A stretch of 64,000 nucleotides of DNA from CAWGJF01 sp963822905 (GCA_963822905.1 CAWGJF010000001.1:62001-126000), one strand, 5' to 3'; shown: positions 6,830 to 15,111, counted from the first letter of the stretch. Translations and numbers: made by a program. The notes: a model not told the origin generated them from the sequence alone.

Positions 6830-9118
6830 TCAATAATTTAATATGGGGCTGAGCCATCTTTCAATTTCTTCGATGCTCATTCCTTTCCTGCGGTGATAAT
6901 CCAGCACCTGGTCTTTTTCAATTTTACCGACATTAAAATATTTTGCCTGAGGGTGAGAAAAATATAATCCGCATACGGAAGCAGCAGGATACATTGCAAG
7001 ACTTTCTGTCAATTTTATTCCTGTAGTCTTTTCCACCCCGAGAAGGGAAAAAATATTTTGTTTCTCGGTATGATCTGGTTGTGCGGGATATCCTGGCGCA
7101 GGGCGAATTCCACTATACCTTTCTTTTATACGTTCTTCGTTTGATAAATTTTCATTTTCGGCGTAACCCCAATATTCTTTCCTGACTTTTTCATGCAGAT
7201 ATTCCGCAAAGGCTTCTGCAAGTCTGTCTGCTAGTGCTTTTATAAGAATGCTGTTATAATCGTCGTGATCTTTTTCATATTTTTCCACAAGGGTCTCTAT
7301 TCCTAACCCAGTTGTAACAGCGAACATTCCGATATAATCTTCAGCTTTACTTCCTTTTGGTGCGATAAAATCGGACAAAGCAAAATTTGGCTGCGAATCC
7401 GATTTTAATTTTTGTTCTCTTAATGTATGCAGGGCAGTTAAAATATTTTTTCTTTTTTCATCCGAATAAATTTCAATATCGTCATCAACAGAGTTTGCAG
7501 GAAACAGTCCGACAACACCATTTGCCTTTAAAAAATTTTTAGGAATGATTTCATCAAGAAGTTTGTTTGCTTCATCAAAAAGTTTGTTTGCTTCTGTTCC
7601 GTATTTTGGATCTTGAAAAATTGTCGGGTATTTTCCCTTCAATTCCCAGGTTAAGAAGAATGGTGTCCAATCAATATATTCTCTTAATGTTTTAATCGAA
7701 AAGTCTTTTAAGACTGTTATCCCCGTTTTATTCGGTTTTTTAATTTTAACTTTATTCCAATCGATCTTTAACTTGTTTTCTCTTGCTTTTTCAATCGTAA
7801 TAAAATTCTTTTCTGATTTCCTTTTAAAATGATCTTCCCGCAAAGCATCATATTCTGATTTTATATTCTTTGTTAGAGATTCTCTTTCCCCGGTATTACT
7901 TAAAAGTTTACTAACTACCGGAACACTCCGTGATGCATCCAGAACATGAATCACCGCATTGCTGTAATTCGGTGCAATCTTTACTGCAGTATGAATTCTG
8001 GATGTTGTTGCACCACCGATTAGCAATGGAATTTTCATTCCCCTTCTTTCCATTTCTTTTGCAACGTGTACCATTTCATCCAGAGATGGGGTGATGAGCC
8101 CGCTTAAACCAATTACATCAACTTTTTCATCAATTGCTGTTTGCAAAATTTTATCCGAATGAACCATTACTCCTAAATCTATTACGTTATAATTATTGCA
8201 TCCGAGAACAACGCCGACAATGTTTTTTCCTATGTCGTGAACGTCGCCTTTAACCGTCGCCATAAGTATTTTCCCCTGTTCCCTGGTGTCCGCATTTTTT
8301 TCTTTTTCAGCTTCAATGTATGGAATTAGAATGGCAACAGCTTTCTTCATAACTCTTGCACTTTTTACAACCTGTGGCAGGAACATCTTGCCGGAACCAA
8401 AAAGATCACCAACCACGTTCATTCCATCCATCAACGGACCTTCAATAATTTGAAGAGATTGTGCGTACTTTTTTCTTGCTTCTTCAACATCGGTATCTAT
8501 AAAATCAACTATCCCTTTGATGAGAGCATGTTTTAATCTTTCCTCAACAGAAGTATTTCTCCAATCTTCGGTTTTAATTTCCGCTTTGTCTTTTTTCTTA
8601 ATTGTTTCTGCATAGTTTACAAGATTTTCTGTTGCATCAGGTTTTCGGTTTAGAATAACATCTTCAACTTTTTCAAGCAGTTCTTTTGGAATTTCTTCAT
8701 AGATTTCAAGCTGTCCGGCATTCACAATTCCCATGTCCATTCCGGACTTAATTGCGTGATAAAGAAATGCAGAGTGCATTGCTTCGCGCACAGTATCATT
8801 TCCCCTGAAGGAAAATGAAAGATTGCTTACTCCTCCGCTAACTTTTGCAAGTGAAAGATTTTTTTTGATCCACTGTGTCGTGTTTATATAATCAACAGCA
8901 TAATTATTGTGTTCTTCAATTCCCGTTGCAATTGCAAGAATGTTAGGATCAAAAATTATATCCTGCGGTGGAATCCCGATTTCATTTGTTAAAATTTTAT
9001 AAGCACGTTCACAAATTTCTATTCTTCTTTCAAAAGTATCTGCCTGCCCTTTTTCATCAAACGCCATCACAATTACAGCGGCTCCGTATTTTAATATTTT
9101 TTTTGCATGATCTTTAAA
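6830..9118 (-). CDS. metH: Methionine synthase MetH, rest of folate domain, cobalamin and activation domains (+1 frame)
   Basis: Continues MetH without a gap: KDHAKKILKYGAAVIVMAF directly follows the SLKEGEEVF of the other frame. Further on are the end of the folate barrel (FDPNILAIATGIEEHNNY), the cobalamin-binding Rossmann domain (base-off ligand motif DVHDIG, then GLSGLITPS and GGATTS) and the activation domain that binds SAM (RPAPGYPAQPDH and the AMYPAASVCGLYFSHP end). Together the parts give about 1,230 residues, the normal MetH length. The only alternative start would be GTG at 9070, inside the folate domain and without biochemical sense. So the gene is either expressed by +1 frameshifting or broken. 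Confidence 0.93.
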   Translation of the reverse strand, partial: FKDHAKKILKYGAAVIVMAFDEKGQADTFERRIEICERAYKILTNEIGIPPQDIIFDPNILAIATGIEEHNNYAVDYINTTQWIKKNLSLAKVSGGVSNLSFSFRGNDTVREAMHSAFLYHAIKSGMDMGIVNAGQLEIYEEIPKELLEKVEDVILNRKPDATENLVNYAETIKKKDKAEIKTEDWRNTSVEERLKHALIKGIVDFIDTDVEEARKKYAQSLQIIEGPLMDGMNVVGDLFGSGKMFLPQVVKSARVMKKAVAILIPYIEAEKEKNADTREQGKILMATVKGDVHDIGKNIVGVVLGCNNYNVIDLGVMVHSDKILQTAIDEKVDVIGLSGLITPSLDEMVHVAKEMERRGMKIPLLIGGATTSRIHTAVKIAPNYSNAVIHVLDASRSVPVVSKLLSNTGERESLTKNIKSEYDALREDHFKRKSEKNFITIEKARENKLKIDWNKVKIKKPNKTGITVLKDFSIKTLREYIDWTPFFLTWELKGKYPTIFQDPKYGTEANKLFDEANKLLDEIIPKNFLKANGVVGLFPANSVDDDIEIYSDEKRKNILTALHTLREQKLKSDSQPNFALSDFIAPKGSKAEDYIGMFAVTTGLGIETLVEKYEKDHDDYNSILIKALADRLAEAFAEYLHEKVRKEYWGYAENENLSNEERIKERYSGIRPAPGYPAQPDHTEKQNIFSLLGVEKTTGIKLTESLAMYPAASVCGLYFSHPQAKYFNVGKIEKDQVLDYHRRKGMSIEEIERWLSPILNY

Positions 9119-9133
9119 AGACTTCTTCTCCTT
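9114..9133 (-). other. Frameshift site GTC TTT TAA (+1) in metH with upstream purine-rich SD-like element
   Basis: The minus strand reads AAGGAG (9133-9128), eight bases, then TTT TAA A. Slipping +1 on TTTT (9119-9116) gives TTT AAA and restores MetH exactly. The purine-rich AAGGAG resembles the stimulatory Shine-Dalgarno element of the prfB frameshift, although there the spacing is about three bases. Confidence 0.7.
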
Positions 9134-10517
9134 CTTTTAGGGAAATTGAATTCACAATCCCCTTTCCCTGCAAACATTTTAATCCATTCTCAATCACTGA
9201 CCATTTTGAGGAATCAATCATTAGTGGAAGCTTTGCAATATCCGGTTCTGATGCAATAAGATTTAAAAATGTTTTCATTGCTTCTTCTGAATCTAACATC
9301 CCCTCATCCATATTTATATCAAGAACCTGCGCGCCCCCTTCAACCTGATCGCGAGCAACTGAAAGAGCTTCTTCGTAATTATTTTCCTTAATTAGCCTGG
9401 CAAATTTTTTAGAACCGGTTACATTTGTTCTTTCTCCAATATTCATAAAATTTGAATCGGGACGAAGAATTACAGGCTCCATTCCGCTTAAACGAAGATA
9501 GGGTTCTTTTTTCCCGGGAACTCTGGGTTTATAATTTTTTACTAATTCGGCAATCACTTTAATGTGTTCTGGAGTTGTGCCGCAGCAGCCGCCAACAATA
9601 TTCACAAATCCGCTTTTCAGAAAATCATCAAGAACTTCAGCCATGGTTTGCGGTGTTTCGTCATAGTCTCCCATTTCGTTCGGCAAGCCGGCGTTGGGAT
9701 AAACGGACAAGAATTTATCCGAAGCTTCTGAGAGATCTTGAACGAACGGACGCATTTGTTTAGCGCCCAGAGCACAATTCAGCCCCACACTTAAAAGATT
9801 TTTTGTATGCGAAATAGAAATGAAAAATGCTTCCACTGTTTGCCCGGATAATGTCCTTCCGCTCTGGTCAACAATAGTCCCCGAAATCATAATTGGGATT
9901 TCGATTCCTTTTTCTTCAAGATATTTTTCACAAGCATAAATTGCGGCTTTTGCATTAAGAGAATCGTAAATGGTTTCGATCAAAAGAACGTCTACTCCAC
10001 CATCAACCAATCCCCTTGCTGTATCGTAATAAGCGTTCATCATCTGGTCAAATGTAACCGCGCGGTAACCGGGATCATTCACGTTAGGTGAGAGAGAAAG
10101 CATTTTATTTGTTGGTCCCAAAGCACCGGCAACAATATGTCGTTTACTTTTATTTTTTAGATTGAATTCATTCGCAACCTCCATTGCGATTTTTGCTGAA
10201 GTAAGATTTATTTCATAAGCAAGGTGTTCTGTTTTATAATCTGCCTGTGAAATTGCTGTTGAATTAAAAGTGTTCGTTTCAATAATATCTGCGCCGGCTT
10301 CAAAATAAGCCCGGTGAATATCCTTAATTATCTCCGGCTGTGTAAGTGAAAGAATGTCGTTGTTTCCTTTCAAATCGTTTGAGTGATCTTTGAGCCTTTC
10401 TCCCCGGAAATCTTCTTCTGATAAATTATGGCGCTGAATCAACGTTCCCATTGCCCCGTCAAGGACAAGGATTCGCTCTTTAAGAAGTTTAGTCAGTGTT
10501 TCTAATTTTGAATTCAT
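9114..10517 (-). CDS. metH: Methionine synthase MetH, homocysteine-binding and first part of the folate domain (5' part of a frameshifted gene)
   Basis: Cobalamin-dependent methionine synthase transfers a methyl group from 5-methyl-THF to homocysteine. This part holds the homocysteine barrel (LDGAMGTLIQ at the start; zinc cysteines in GLNCALG and GGCCGTTPEH) and the beginning of the pterin-binding barrel (FMNIGERTNVTGSKKF, then LDINMDEGMLD). It stops at TTT TAA (9119-9114) within SLKEGEEVF, in the middle of the folate domain, so the 467-residue product alone could not work. The family sequence resumes at once in the +1 frame. The gene lies behind a SAM-I riboswitch. Confidence 0.93.
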   Translation of the reverse strand: MNSKLETLTKLLKERILVLDGAMGTLIQRHNLSEEDFRGERLKDHSNDLKGNNDILSLTQPEIIKDIHRAYFEAGADIIETNTFNSTAISQADYKTEHLAYEINLTSAKIAMEVANEFNLKNKSKRHIVAGALGPTNKMLSLSPNVNDPGYRAVTFDQMMNAYYDTARGLVDGGVDVLLIETIYDSLNAKAAIYACEKYLEEKGIEIPIMISGTIVDQSGRTLSGQTVEAFFISISHTKNLLSVGLNCALGAKQMRPFVQDLSEASDKFLSVYPNAGLPNEMGDYDETPQTMAEVLDDFLKSGFVNIVGGCCGTTPEHIKVIAELVKNYKPRVPGKKEPYLRLSGMEPVILRPDSNFMNIGERTNVTGSKKFARLIKENNYEEALSVARDQVEGGAQVLDINMDEGMLDSEEAMKTFLNLIASEPDIAKLPLMIDSSKWSVIENGLKCLQGKGIVNSISLKEGEEVF

Positions 10518-10534
10518 TTTTCTCTTTGTTTAAA

Positions 10535-10567
10535 ATAAAAAACCTCTTCTGACGATAAGAAGAGGTT
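10535..10567 (-). terminator. Intrinsic terminator of the metH riboswitch
   Basis: Perfect 10-bp stem AACCTCTTCT / AGAAGAGGTT around a 7-base loop, followed on the minus strand by TTTTATTTTA. It lies between the SAM aptamer and the metH start and so is the expected expression platform: terminated when SAM is bound. Confidence 0.85.
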
Positions 10568-10584
10568 GTAATAAAATCCAACTT

Positions 10585-10705
10585 CATCTCATCTTTCCTC
10601 CAAATTAATTTGGAGGCAGGATTTAGCACCTGGCATCCCACTAAATGCAGAATCGGTTGCTACGGCGTCAACGGGCCTGTTCCCTTAGCCGTTCTTGATA
10701 AGTCT
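10585..10705 (-). promoter_or_regulatory. SAM-I (S-box) riboswitch aptamer upstream of metH
   Basis: Read on the minus strand, the element has the S-box hallmarks in order: CTTATCAAGA (P1 5' side), an AAGGGA purine block, GGCCCG, GCAACC, GGTGCTAAATCC in the core, and AGATGAG closing P1 (CTTATC pairs with GATGAG). An adjacent terminator completes a transcriptional OFF switch, so metH expression should fall when SAM is abundant. The family is well established for methionine genes. Confidence 0.93.
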
Positions 10706-10734
10706 GTATTTTAAAGAACTTATAAAATCTGTAT

Positions 10735-10764
10735 CAAATATATGAATTATTGAGGTTTTGTCAA
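10735..10764 (-). promoter_or_regulatory. Bacteroidota-type promoter for the metH riboswitch transcript
   Basis: Minus strand TTGACA at 10764-10759 and TATATTTG at 10742-10735, matching the -33 TTG / -7 TAnnTTTG promoter of Bacteroidota. It sits about 30 bases upstream of the aptamer P1. Confidence 0.65.
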
Positions 10765-10887
10765 TGCCACTATATGTTCAACGCCACGAAACTGGTTTAA
10801 TACCAAACGAGCTGAGGATGAAATCACTTTGTAAGCCGCTTTGATTATAATTAAATTAACAATGCTAAAAACTATGGAATTTAAATA

Positions 10888-11862
10888 ATGATTGTCGTAA
10901 CCGGAGCTGCCGGTTTTATCGGTAGTGCTATTGTCTGGCGCTTGAATACCCTCGGAAATGAGAAACTTATCATAGTTGATGAACTCGGCATGGAAGAGAA
11001 ATGGAAAAATCTTGTTGGGTTAAAGTATGTGGATTTTGTCCATAAAGACGATTTTATTTCTATGATTTTGGAGGAAGATGTTTCTTTCAAAATTGATTCA
11101 TTGATTCATATGGGAGCAAATTCTTCAACGACTGAAAAAAATGCCGATCATTTACTATTCAATAATTATGAATACACAAAAGAGCTTGCAAAATATTCTA
11201 TTAAAAATGATATAAGATTTATCTACGCCTCTTCGGCGGCAACTTACGGTGACGGTTCACTTGGCTTTAACGATGACGAAAGTAAGCTTGAAACACTACG
11301 TCCGTTAAATATGTATGGTTACTCCAAACAAATGTTTGACCTGTGGGCCAAACGCCAGGGAATCTTAGGCAAGATCGTTGGCTTAAAATATTTTAATGTC
11401 TTTGGCCCTAACGAATTTCATAAAGGTGATATGCGAAGCGTTGCACACAAAGCCTTCGGGCAAATAAATGAAACAGGCAAGTTGAGATTATTCAAATCGC
11501 ACAATCCAAAGTATGAAGATGGTGAACAGTACCGCGATTTTGTTTATATAAAAGACGCTGTTGATATGACTTTGTTCTTCCTTGAACACAAAAACAAAAA
11601 TGGCTTATATAATATAGGTTCTGGTAAAGCCAGGACATGGAATGATCTTGCAAAAGCGATTTTTAGTGCAATGGATATGCCACTAAACATAGAGTACTTC
11701 GATCCTCCAAAAGATCTTGAAGAGAAGTACCAGTACTTTACCGAAGCAAATCTTGATAAAATAAAAAAAGCCGGTTACTCCAAGCCCATAACTCCATTAG
11801 AGGAAGGAATAGCCGACTATATTAAAAACTATTTGCTTAAGGAAAAATATTTGGGATATTAA
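10888..11862 (+). CDS. hldD: ADP-L-glycero-D-manno-heptose 6-epimerase
   Basis: Epimerises ADP-D-glycero-D-manno-heptose to the L-glycero form, the heptose donor for lipopolysaccharide inner core. 324 residues of an extended short-chain dehydrogenase: NAD(P)-binding TGAAGFIGS at 5-13, catalytic ASSAATYG and the YGYSK Tyr/Lys pair near 145, then KYFNVFGPNE and EDGEQYRDFVYIKD, which are typical of RfaD/HldD. Length is normal for the family. It is a lone gene here, divergent from metH, and the rest of the heptose pathway is not in the window. Confidence 0.93.
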   Translation: MIVVTGAAGFIGSAIVWRLNTLGNEKLIIVDELGMEEKWKNLVGLKYVDFVHKDDFISMILEEDVSFKIDSLIHMGANSSTTEKNADHLLFNNYEYTKELAKYSIKNDIRFIYASSAATYGDGSLGFNDDESKLETLRPLNMYGYSKQMFDLWAKRQGILGKIVGLKYFNVFGPNEFHKGDMRSVAHKAFGQINETGKLRLFKSHNPKYEDGEQYRDFVYIKDAVDMTLFFLEHKNKNGLYNIGSGKARTWNDLAKAIFSAMDMPLNIEYFDPPKDLEEKYQYFTEANLDKIKKAGYSKPITPLEEGIADYIKNYLLKEKYLGY

Positions 11863-11896
11863 TTTTAGAGTTGGTCCTCTACCCCTTCTAACATCA

Positions 11897-12199
11897 TCAG
11901 TTGAACGGGACCTCATCGTCATCATCAAATAAATCATCATCATCCAGCGGAAAATCATCTCCCGCTATTTCGTCTTCATCCGGTTCTTTTTCAAACGGAT
12001 TGTCTTCTTCCTCTTCATCATAAAAATCATCTCCTTCTTCCTTGTCAAGATCATCATCCTCATCATCTTTTTTACGACCCTTCTTTGCCGCTTTGATGTC
12101 TGCATACCTAAAAGTAGAATTTAACGATGGTGTTTTTTTTGTTTCGCTTTCTTCCGTAACGAGGAGGTCTTCTTTTTGTTTGGATATTTTGTTGTTCAT
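11897..12199 (-). CDS. Highly acidic small hypothetical protein
   Basis: 100 residues. The first 40 are basic to neutral and the last 60 are almost wholly Asp and Glu with interspersed Phe and Pro (for example DDDDLFDDDDEVPFN at the end). A good ggag site precedes the ATG. No known family is recognised. Such acidic tails occur on nucleic-acid mimics, chaperone-like proteins and RNA polymerase delta subunits, but nothing here allows a choice. The frame is convergent with hldD. The opposite strand is also open, but it encodes a serine-rich shadow without a ribosome site. Confidence 0.6.
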   Translation of the reverse strand: MNNKISKQKEDLLVTEESETKKTPSLNSTFRYADIKAAKKGRKKDDEDDDLDKEEGDDFYDEEEEDNPFEKEPDEDEIAGDDFPLDDDDLFDDDDEVPFN

Positions 12200-12396
12200 A
12201 TTTTTTCTCCAGAGTTTAATGCTGTTCCCTTGAATAATTTCTTGATTGAACTAAGGAAATATTTATAATAAATATTTTTTTGCCAAATAAAATCTTTATT
12301 GATTTTTAAATTCTGATTATTCAATATTTTCATTTTTAACATAATTCGGATTTGCTATTTTGTCAATACAATTTAAAAAAACTTTCCGGGACAATA

Positions 12397-12864
12397 ATGA
12401 AACTTGCAACGCTCTGTTATCTTTTTAATAAAGAAACCGATTCTACCTTAATGATCTTTAGAAACAAAAAGGAAAACGATTATCATAAAGGAAAATGGAA
12501 CGGATTAGGCGGAAAATTTGAAGCCGGTGAAAGCCCTGAAGAATGTGCAAGAAGAGAAATACTTGAAGAAAGCGGCTTGAAAGTTCACTCGCTAAAATTA
12601 AAAGGAATAATCACCTTTCCTCTTTTTGACGGCAAGGATGATTGGTATGTCTTTTTGTTCACATCCGATAATTTCGAAGGCTCATTGATTGATTCTCTCG
12701 AAGGTACCCTGGAATGGATTCCAACCAATAAATTAACAGGAATAAATCTTTGGGATGGCGATAAAATTTTTATTCCCTGGCTTTTGGGGGATAAGTTCTT
12801 CAGTGCGAAGTTTAATTATAATGAGGGAAAGTTTATTGATCACAAGGTCAGCTTTTATGAATAA
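12397..12864 (+). CDS. Nudix hydrolase, 8-oxo-dGTP diphosphatase-like (MutT)
   Basis: Has a full Nudix box (G-x5-E-x7-REUxEExGU) as GGKFEAGESPEECARREI followed by LEESGL, near residues 40-62. The flanking sequence (KGKWNGLGGK before it, DDWYVFLF after) is that of the MutT/MTH1 branch that cleans oxidised nucleotides such as 8-oxo-dGTP. I start at ATG 12397, giving 155 residues in family register; an upstream ATG at 12352 adds 15 unconserved residues. It is monocistronic by spacing. The exact substrate is inferred. Confidence 0.85.
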   Translation: MKLATLCYLFNKETDSTLMIFRNKKENDYHKGKWNGLGGKFEAGESPEECARREILEESGLKVHSLKLKGIITFPLFDGKDDWYVFLFTSDNFEGSLIDSLEGTLEWIPTNKLTGINLWDGDKIFIPWLLGDKFFSAKFNYNEGKFIDHKVSFYE

Positions 12865-12895
12865 ATAAGTTCAGGAGATAATGTTATGTGCATAG

Positions 12896-13075
12896 TTAGA
12901 ACTTAAAATATCGCAAAAATCATTCCCCGCTGTTAATCGAAATAATTTTTTTAGTCCCGCACCACTTCATCTGGAAATCAACCCTAAATATTTTGCCGGT
13001 TTTCCCGATAATAATGATGAATTAATAATTGTGGCTTACTCAACAAAATCGCAGCCAAAACAAAAAAATAACTGA
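12896..13075 (+). pseudogene. Start-less coding-like remnant upstream of hemerythrin
   Basis: An open frame of about 59 codons without a start runs from just after a TAG (12893-12895) to TGA 13073-13075. Its C-terminal half looks like real protein (SPAPLHLEINPKYFAGFPDN, then ELIIVAYS). An aggag site at 12873-12877 precedes two ATGs: one (12881) is in frame but hits the TAG after four codons, and the other (12886) reaches TAA after six. The most likely reading is a decayed small gene. I cannot name the family. Confidence 0.35.
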
Positions 13076-13086
13076 AAGGGAAAGAA

Positions 13087-13485
13087 ATGGCATTAGTCAA
13101 CTGGGATACAATGTATGAAACCGGTAACCCCACAGTCGACGCCCAGCATAAAGGTCTTTTCAGAATGGTAAACGACTTGCACGTTGCAATTGTCGAGGGA
13201 AAAGGAAAAGAAGCCATGGGACCAACCCTGGATAAGCTTGGAAAATACGTTGTTGAACATTTCCAGACAGAAGAAAAGCTAATGAATAATAAACAATACC
13301 CCGCCTATCCTGCACACAAAAAGATTCATGAGGATTTAACAAAACAGGCTGTTGATCTTATTGAAAATTATCACGCCGGAAAGCTTGCTTTGTCAATAAC
13401 TGTTTCCCAATTTCTTGGTAACTGGATAAAAAATCACATCCGCCAGGAAGATATTAAAATGATTAACTGGGTTAAAGAACATTAA
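13087..13485 (+). CDS. Bacteriohemerythrin
   Basis: 132 residues, the usual length of single-domain bacteriohemerythrins, which bind O2 at a non-heme di-iron site. The iron ligands are visible in order: H21 (DAQHKGLF), H and E in EHFQTEE near 57-62, H in PAHKKIHEDL near 76-80, and H and D in NHIRQED near 118-122. N-terminal NWDTMYETGNPTVDAQH is diagnostic. A gaaaggg-like site precedes the ATG. The probable role is oxygen storage, sensing or scavenging in a low-oxygen organism. A terminator-like hairpin follows. Confidence 0.95.
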   Translation: MALVNWDTMYETGNPTVDAQHKGLFRMVNDLHVAIVEGKGKEAMGPTLDKLGKYVVEHFQTEEKLMNNKQYPAYPAHKKIHEDLTKQAVDLIENYHAGKLALSITVSQFLGNWIKNHIRQEDIKMINWVKEH

Positions 13486-13517
13486 GGTTCTTTTTATAGC
13501 AGAACACGCTTTAAATA

Positions 13518-13557
13518 TTCGCCGATCTGGTTTCCTCATTAATTTTGGGTCGGCGAA
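13518..13557 (+). terminator. Probable terminator after hemerythrin
   Basis: Arms TTCGCCGA and TCGGCGAA enclose a loop of about 24 bases; a T-rich tract follows from 13566. The long loop makes it less certain. Confidence 0.45.
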
Positions 13558-13646
13558 TTAACATTTCACTTATTTTCTTTTCCAAAATGCCTTTCGAAAT
13601 TTCTATTATGATTTAATTTTATACGTGAAAGTTATAAATTACCTTA

Positions 13647-14309
13647 ATGACATTTTCAGATAAAGCAATTAATTGTTTTCTAAAATTACGTGAACCATGT
13701 GCGCTTCCGACAGGAATTGAAATCAGAAACCCCTTCAAAGAAAATCAGACTAAACGAGTTGTAAAAAGTTTCTATGAAAATTTTTTTAACGATAACAATT
13801 CACGGCTTTTTGTTTTTGGAATAAATCCCGGGAGATTTGGCGGCGGATTAACGGGAATCGCTTTCACTGATCCCGTTGCGTTAAAAGAATATTGTGGAAT
13901 TGACAATGAGCTGGGCAGCAAAAAGGAGCTTTCAAGCAAATTTATTTATAAGATGATTGATGAATTGGGCGGGGTGAAAAAGTTTTATTCGAAAGTTTTC
14001 CTTTCCTCGCTTTATCCTCTTGCATTAATTAAAGACGGTAAAAACTATAATTACTATGATTCGAAAGAGCTTTCGGCTACTTTAAAAAATGAAATTGTGA
14101 AATCAGTAAAAACACAAATTCAATTTGGTGCGAGGAGAGATAAAGTAATTGTTCTTGGTAAAAAGAACGCAGATAATTTTTCAGCTTTGAATAAAAAATA
14201 TCATTTTTTTGATAACGTTGTTGTGCTTGAACACCCGAGATATATTATGCAGTATAGATTGAAGAAAATTGATTTTTATATATCAAAATATCTTAAAGCT
14301 CTTAGTTGA
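13647..14309 (+). CDS. Uracil-DNA glycosylase superfamily protein, SMUG2-like
   Basis: 220 residues. The motif GINPGRFGGGLTGIAFTD (about 57-74) is the water-activating motif of SMUG-type uracil glycosylases, and EHPRYIMQY near 196 is the C-terminal His-containing loop. Both fit the SMUG2/DUF4918 group common in Bacteroidota. It should excise uracil or other damaged pyrimidines from DNA. The start ATG at 13647 lacks an obvious ribosome site. Together with tag and the Nudix gene it makes a loose neighbourhood of nucleotide and DNA damage genes, without evidence of an operon. Confidence 0.85.
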   Translation: MTFSDKAINCFLKLREPCALPTGIEIRNPFKENQTKRVVKSFYENFFNDNNSRLFVFGINPGRFGGGLTGIAFTDPVALKEYCGIDNELGSKKELSSKFIYKMIDELGGVKKFYSKVFLSSLYPLALIKDGKNYNYYDSKELSATLKNEIVKSVKTQIQFGARRDKVIVLGKKNADNFSALNKKYHFFDNVVVLEHPRYIMQYRLKKIDFYISKYLKALS

Positions 14310-14322
14310 ATAATTCAAGGCT

Positions 14323-15111
14323 TTAACTTTCTGCCAAAAACTTTCTAATCTCTTCTATCACTTTCTCCGGTTTTTCAATCGGCGTCATATGCCCTGCGCC
14401 TTCAATCACGACAAAATTTGAGGAATTTATTTTGTCAGCCATTTCTTTCATAACCAGGGACGGTGTCAACTTGTCTTCGCTGCCGCAAATGACGAGTGTA
14501 GGGATATTAATTTGCGAAAGATAATTTGTTGTGCCTGTTCTTCCTGCCATCGCAAGCAGGCATCCCTTTAATCCTTCCCCGGTTGTTTGCATTGAACCAC
14601 TTAAAACTTTTTTGTATTCAGAGGAATTTTTCTTAACAAAAGAATCCGAAAAACAATTTCGTACAAATTCTTCTATAAAAATTTCTTTTCCTTTTTCATT
14701 AATCTTTTTTATTCCTTCGGCACGTTTTAATTTCCCGCCGTTATCATCAGCACCTGATTTTGTATCACATAAAATTAGTCCGCTGAATTTCTCTTCCATT
14801 CTTTCAACTGCTCTGAGGGAAATATATCCGCCCATCGAAAGTCCACAAAGGACAGGTTTTTTCAGTTTCAATTCATCAATAATTTTTTCAAGATCATCAA
14901 CAAACATTTCGATAGTGAACTGTCCGTCACCTGTAGGCGATTTTCCAAGTCCTCTGATGTCATATCTAACACAATAATAATTTTGCTTTAACCCTTTAAC
15001 TTGCTCATCCCACATGAAGTGGTCGTATGGAAATCCATGTAGAAAAATAATGGCTTTGTTTTGCCGATCGCCTTCTGCGAAAACGGCAAGATTATTAATT
15101 GTTGAATTCAT
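14323..15111 (-). CDS. Alpha/beta-fold hydrolase
   Basis: 262 residues with a complete alpha/beta-hydrolase layout: oxyanion HGFPYDHFMWD near 24, nucleophile elbow GLSMGG near 95 (Ser), acid in CGSEDKLTP near 210 and the catalytic His in GAGHMTPIEKP near 240. No signal peptide is present, so it is cytoplasmic. The closest type is the 3-oxoadipate enol-lactonase/AB hydrolase-1 group; the substrate cannot be deduced. It is convergent with the SMUG2-like gene (13 bases between stops). Confidence 0.9.
   Translation of the reverse strand: MNSTINNLAVFAEGDRQNKAIIFLHGFPYDHFMWDEQVKGLKQNYYCVRYDIRGLGKSPTGDGQFTIEMFVDDLEKIIDELKLKKPVLCGLSMGGYISLRAVERMEEKFSGLILCDTKSGADDNGGKLKRAEGIKKINEKGKEIFIEEFVRNCFSDSFVKKNSSEYKKVLSGSMQTTGEGLKGCLLAMAGRTGTTNYLSQINIPTLVICGSEDKLTPSLVMKEMADKINSSNFVVIEGAGHMTPIEKPEKVIEEIRKFLAES

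Noticed and set aside
9575..9763. Plus-strand open frame inside metH
   Set aside because: It is antisense to the conserved homocysteine-binding domain and has no independent support.
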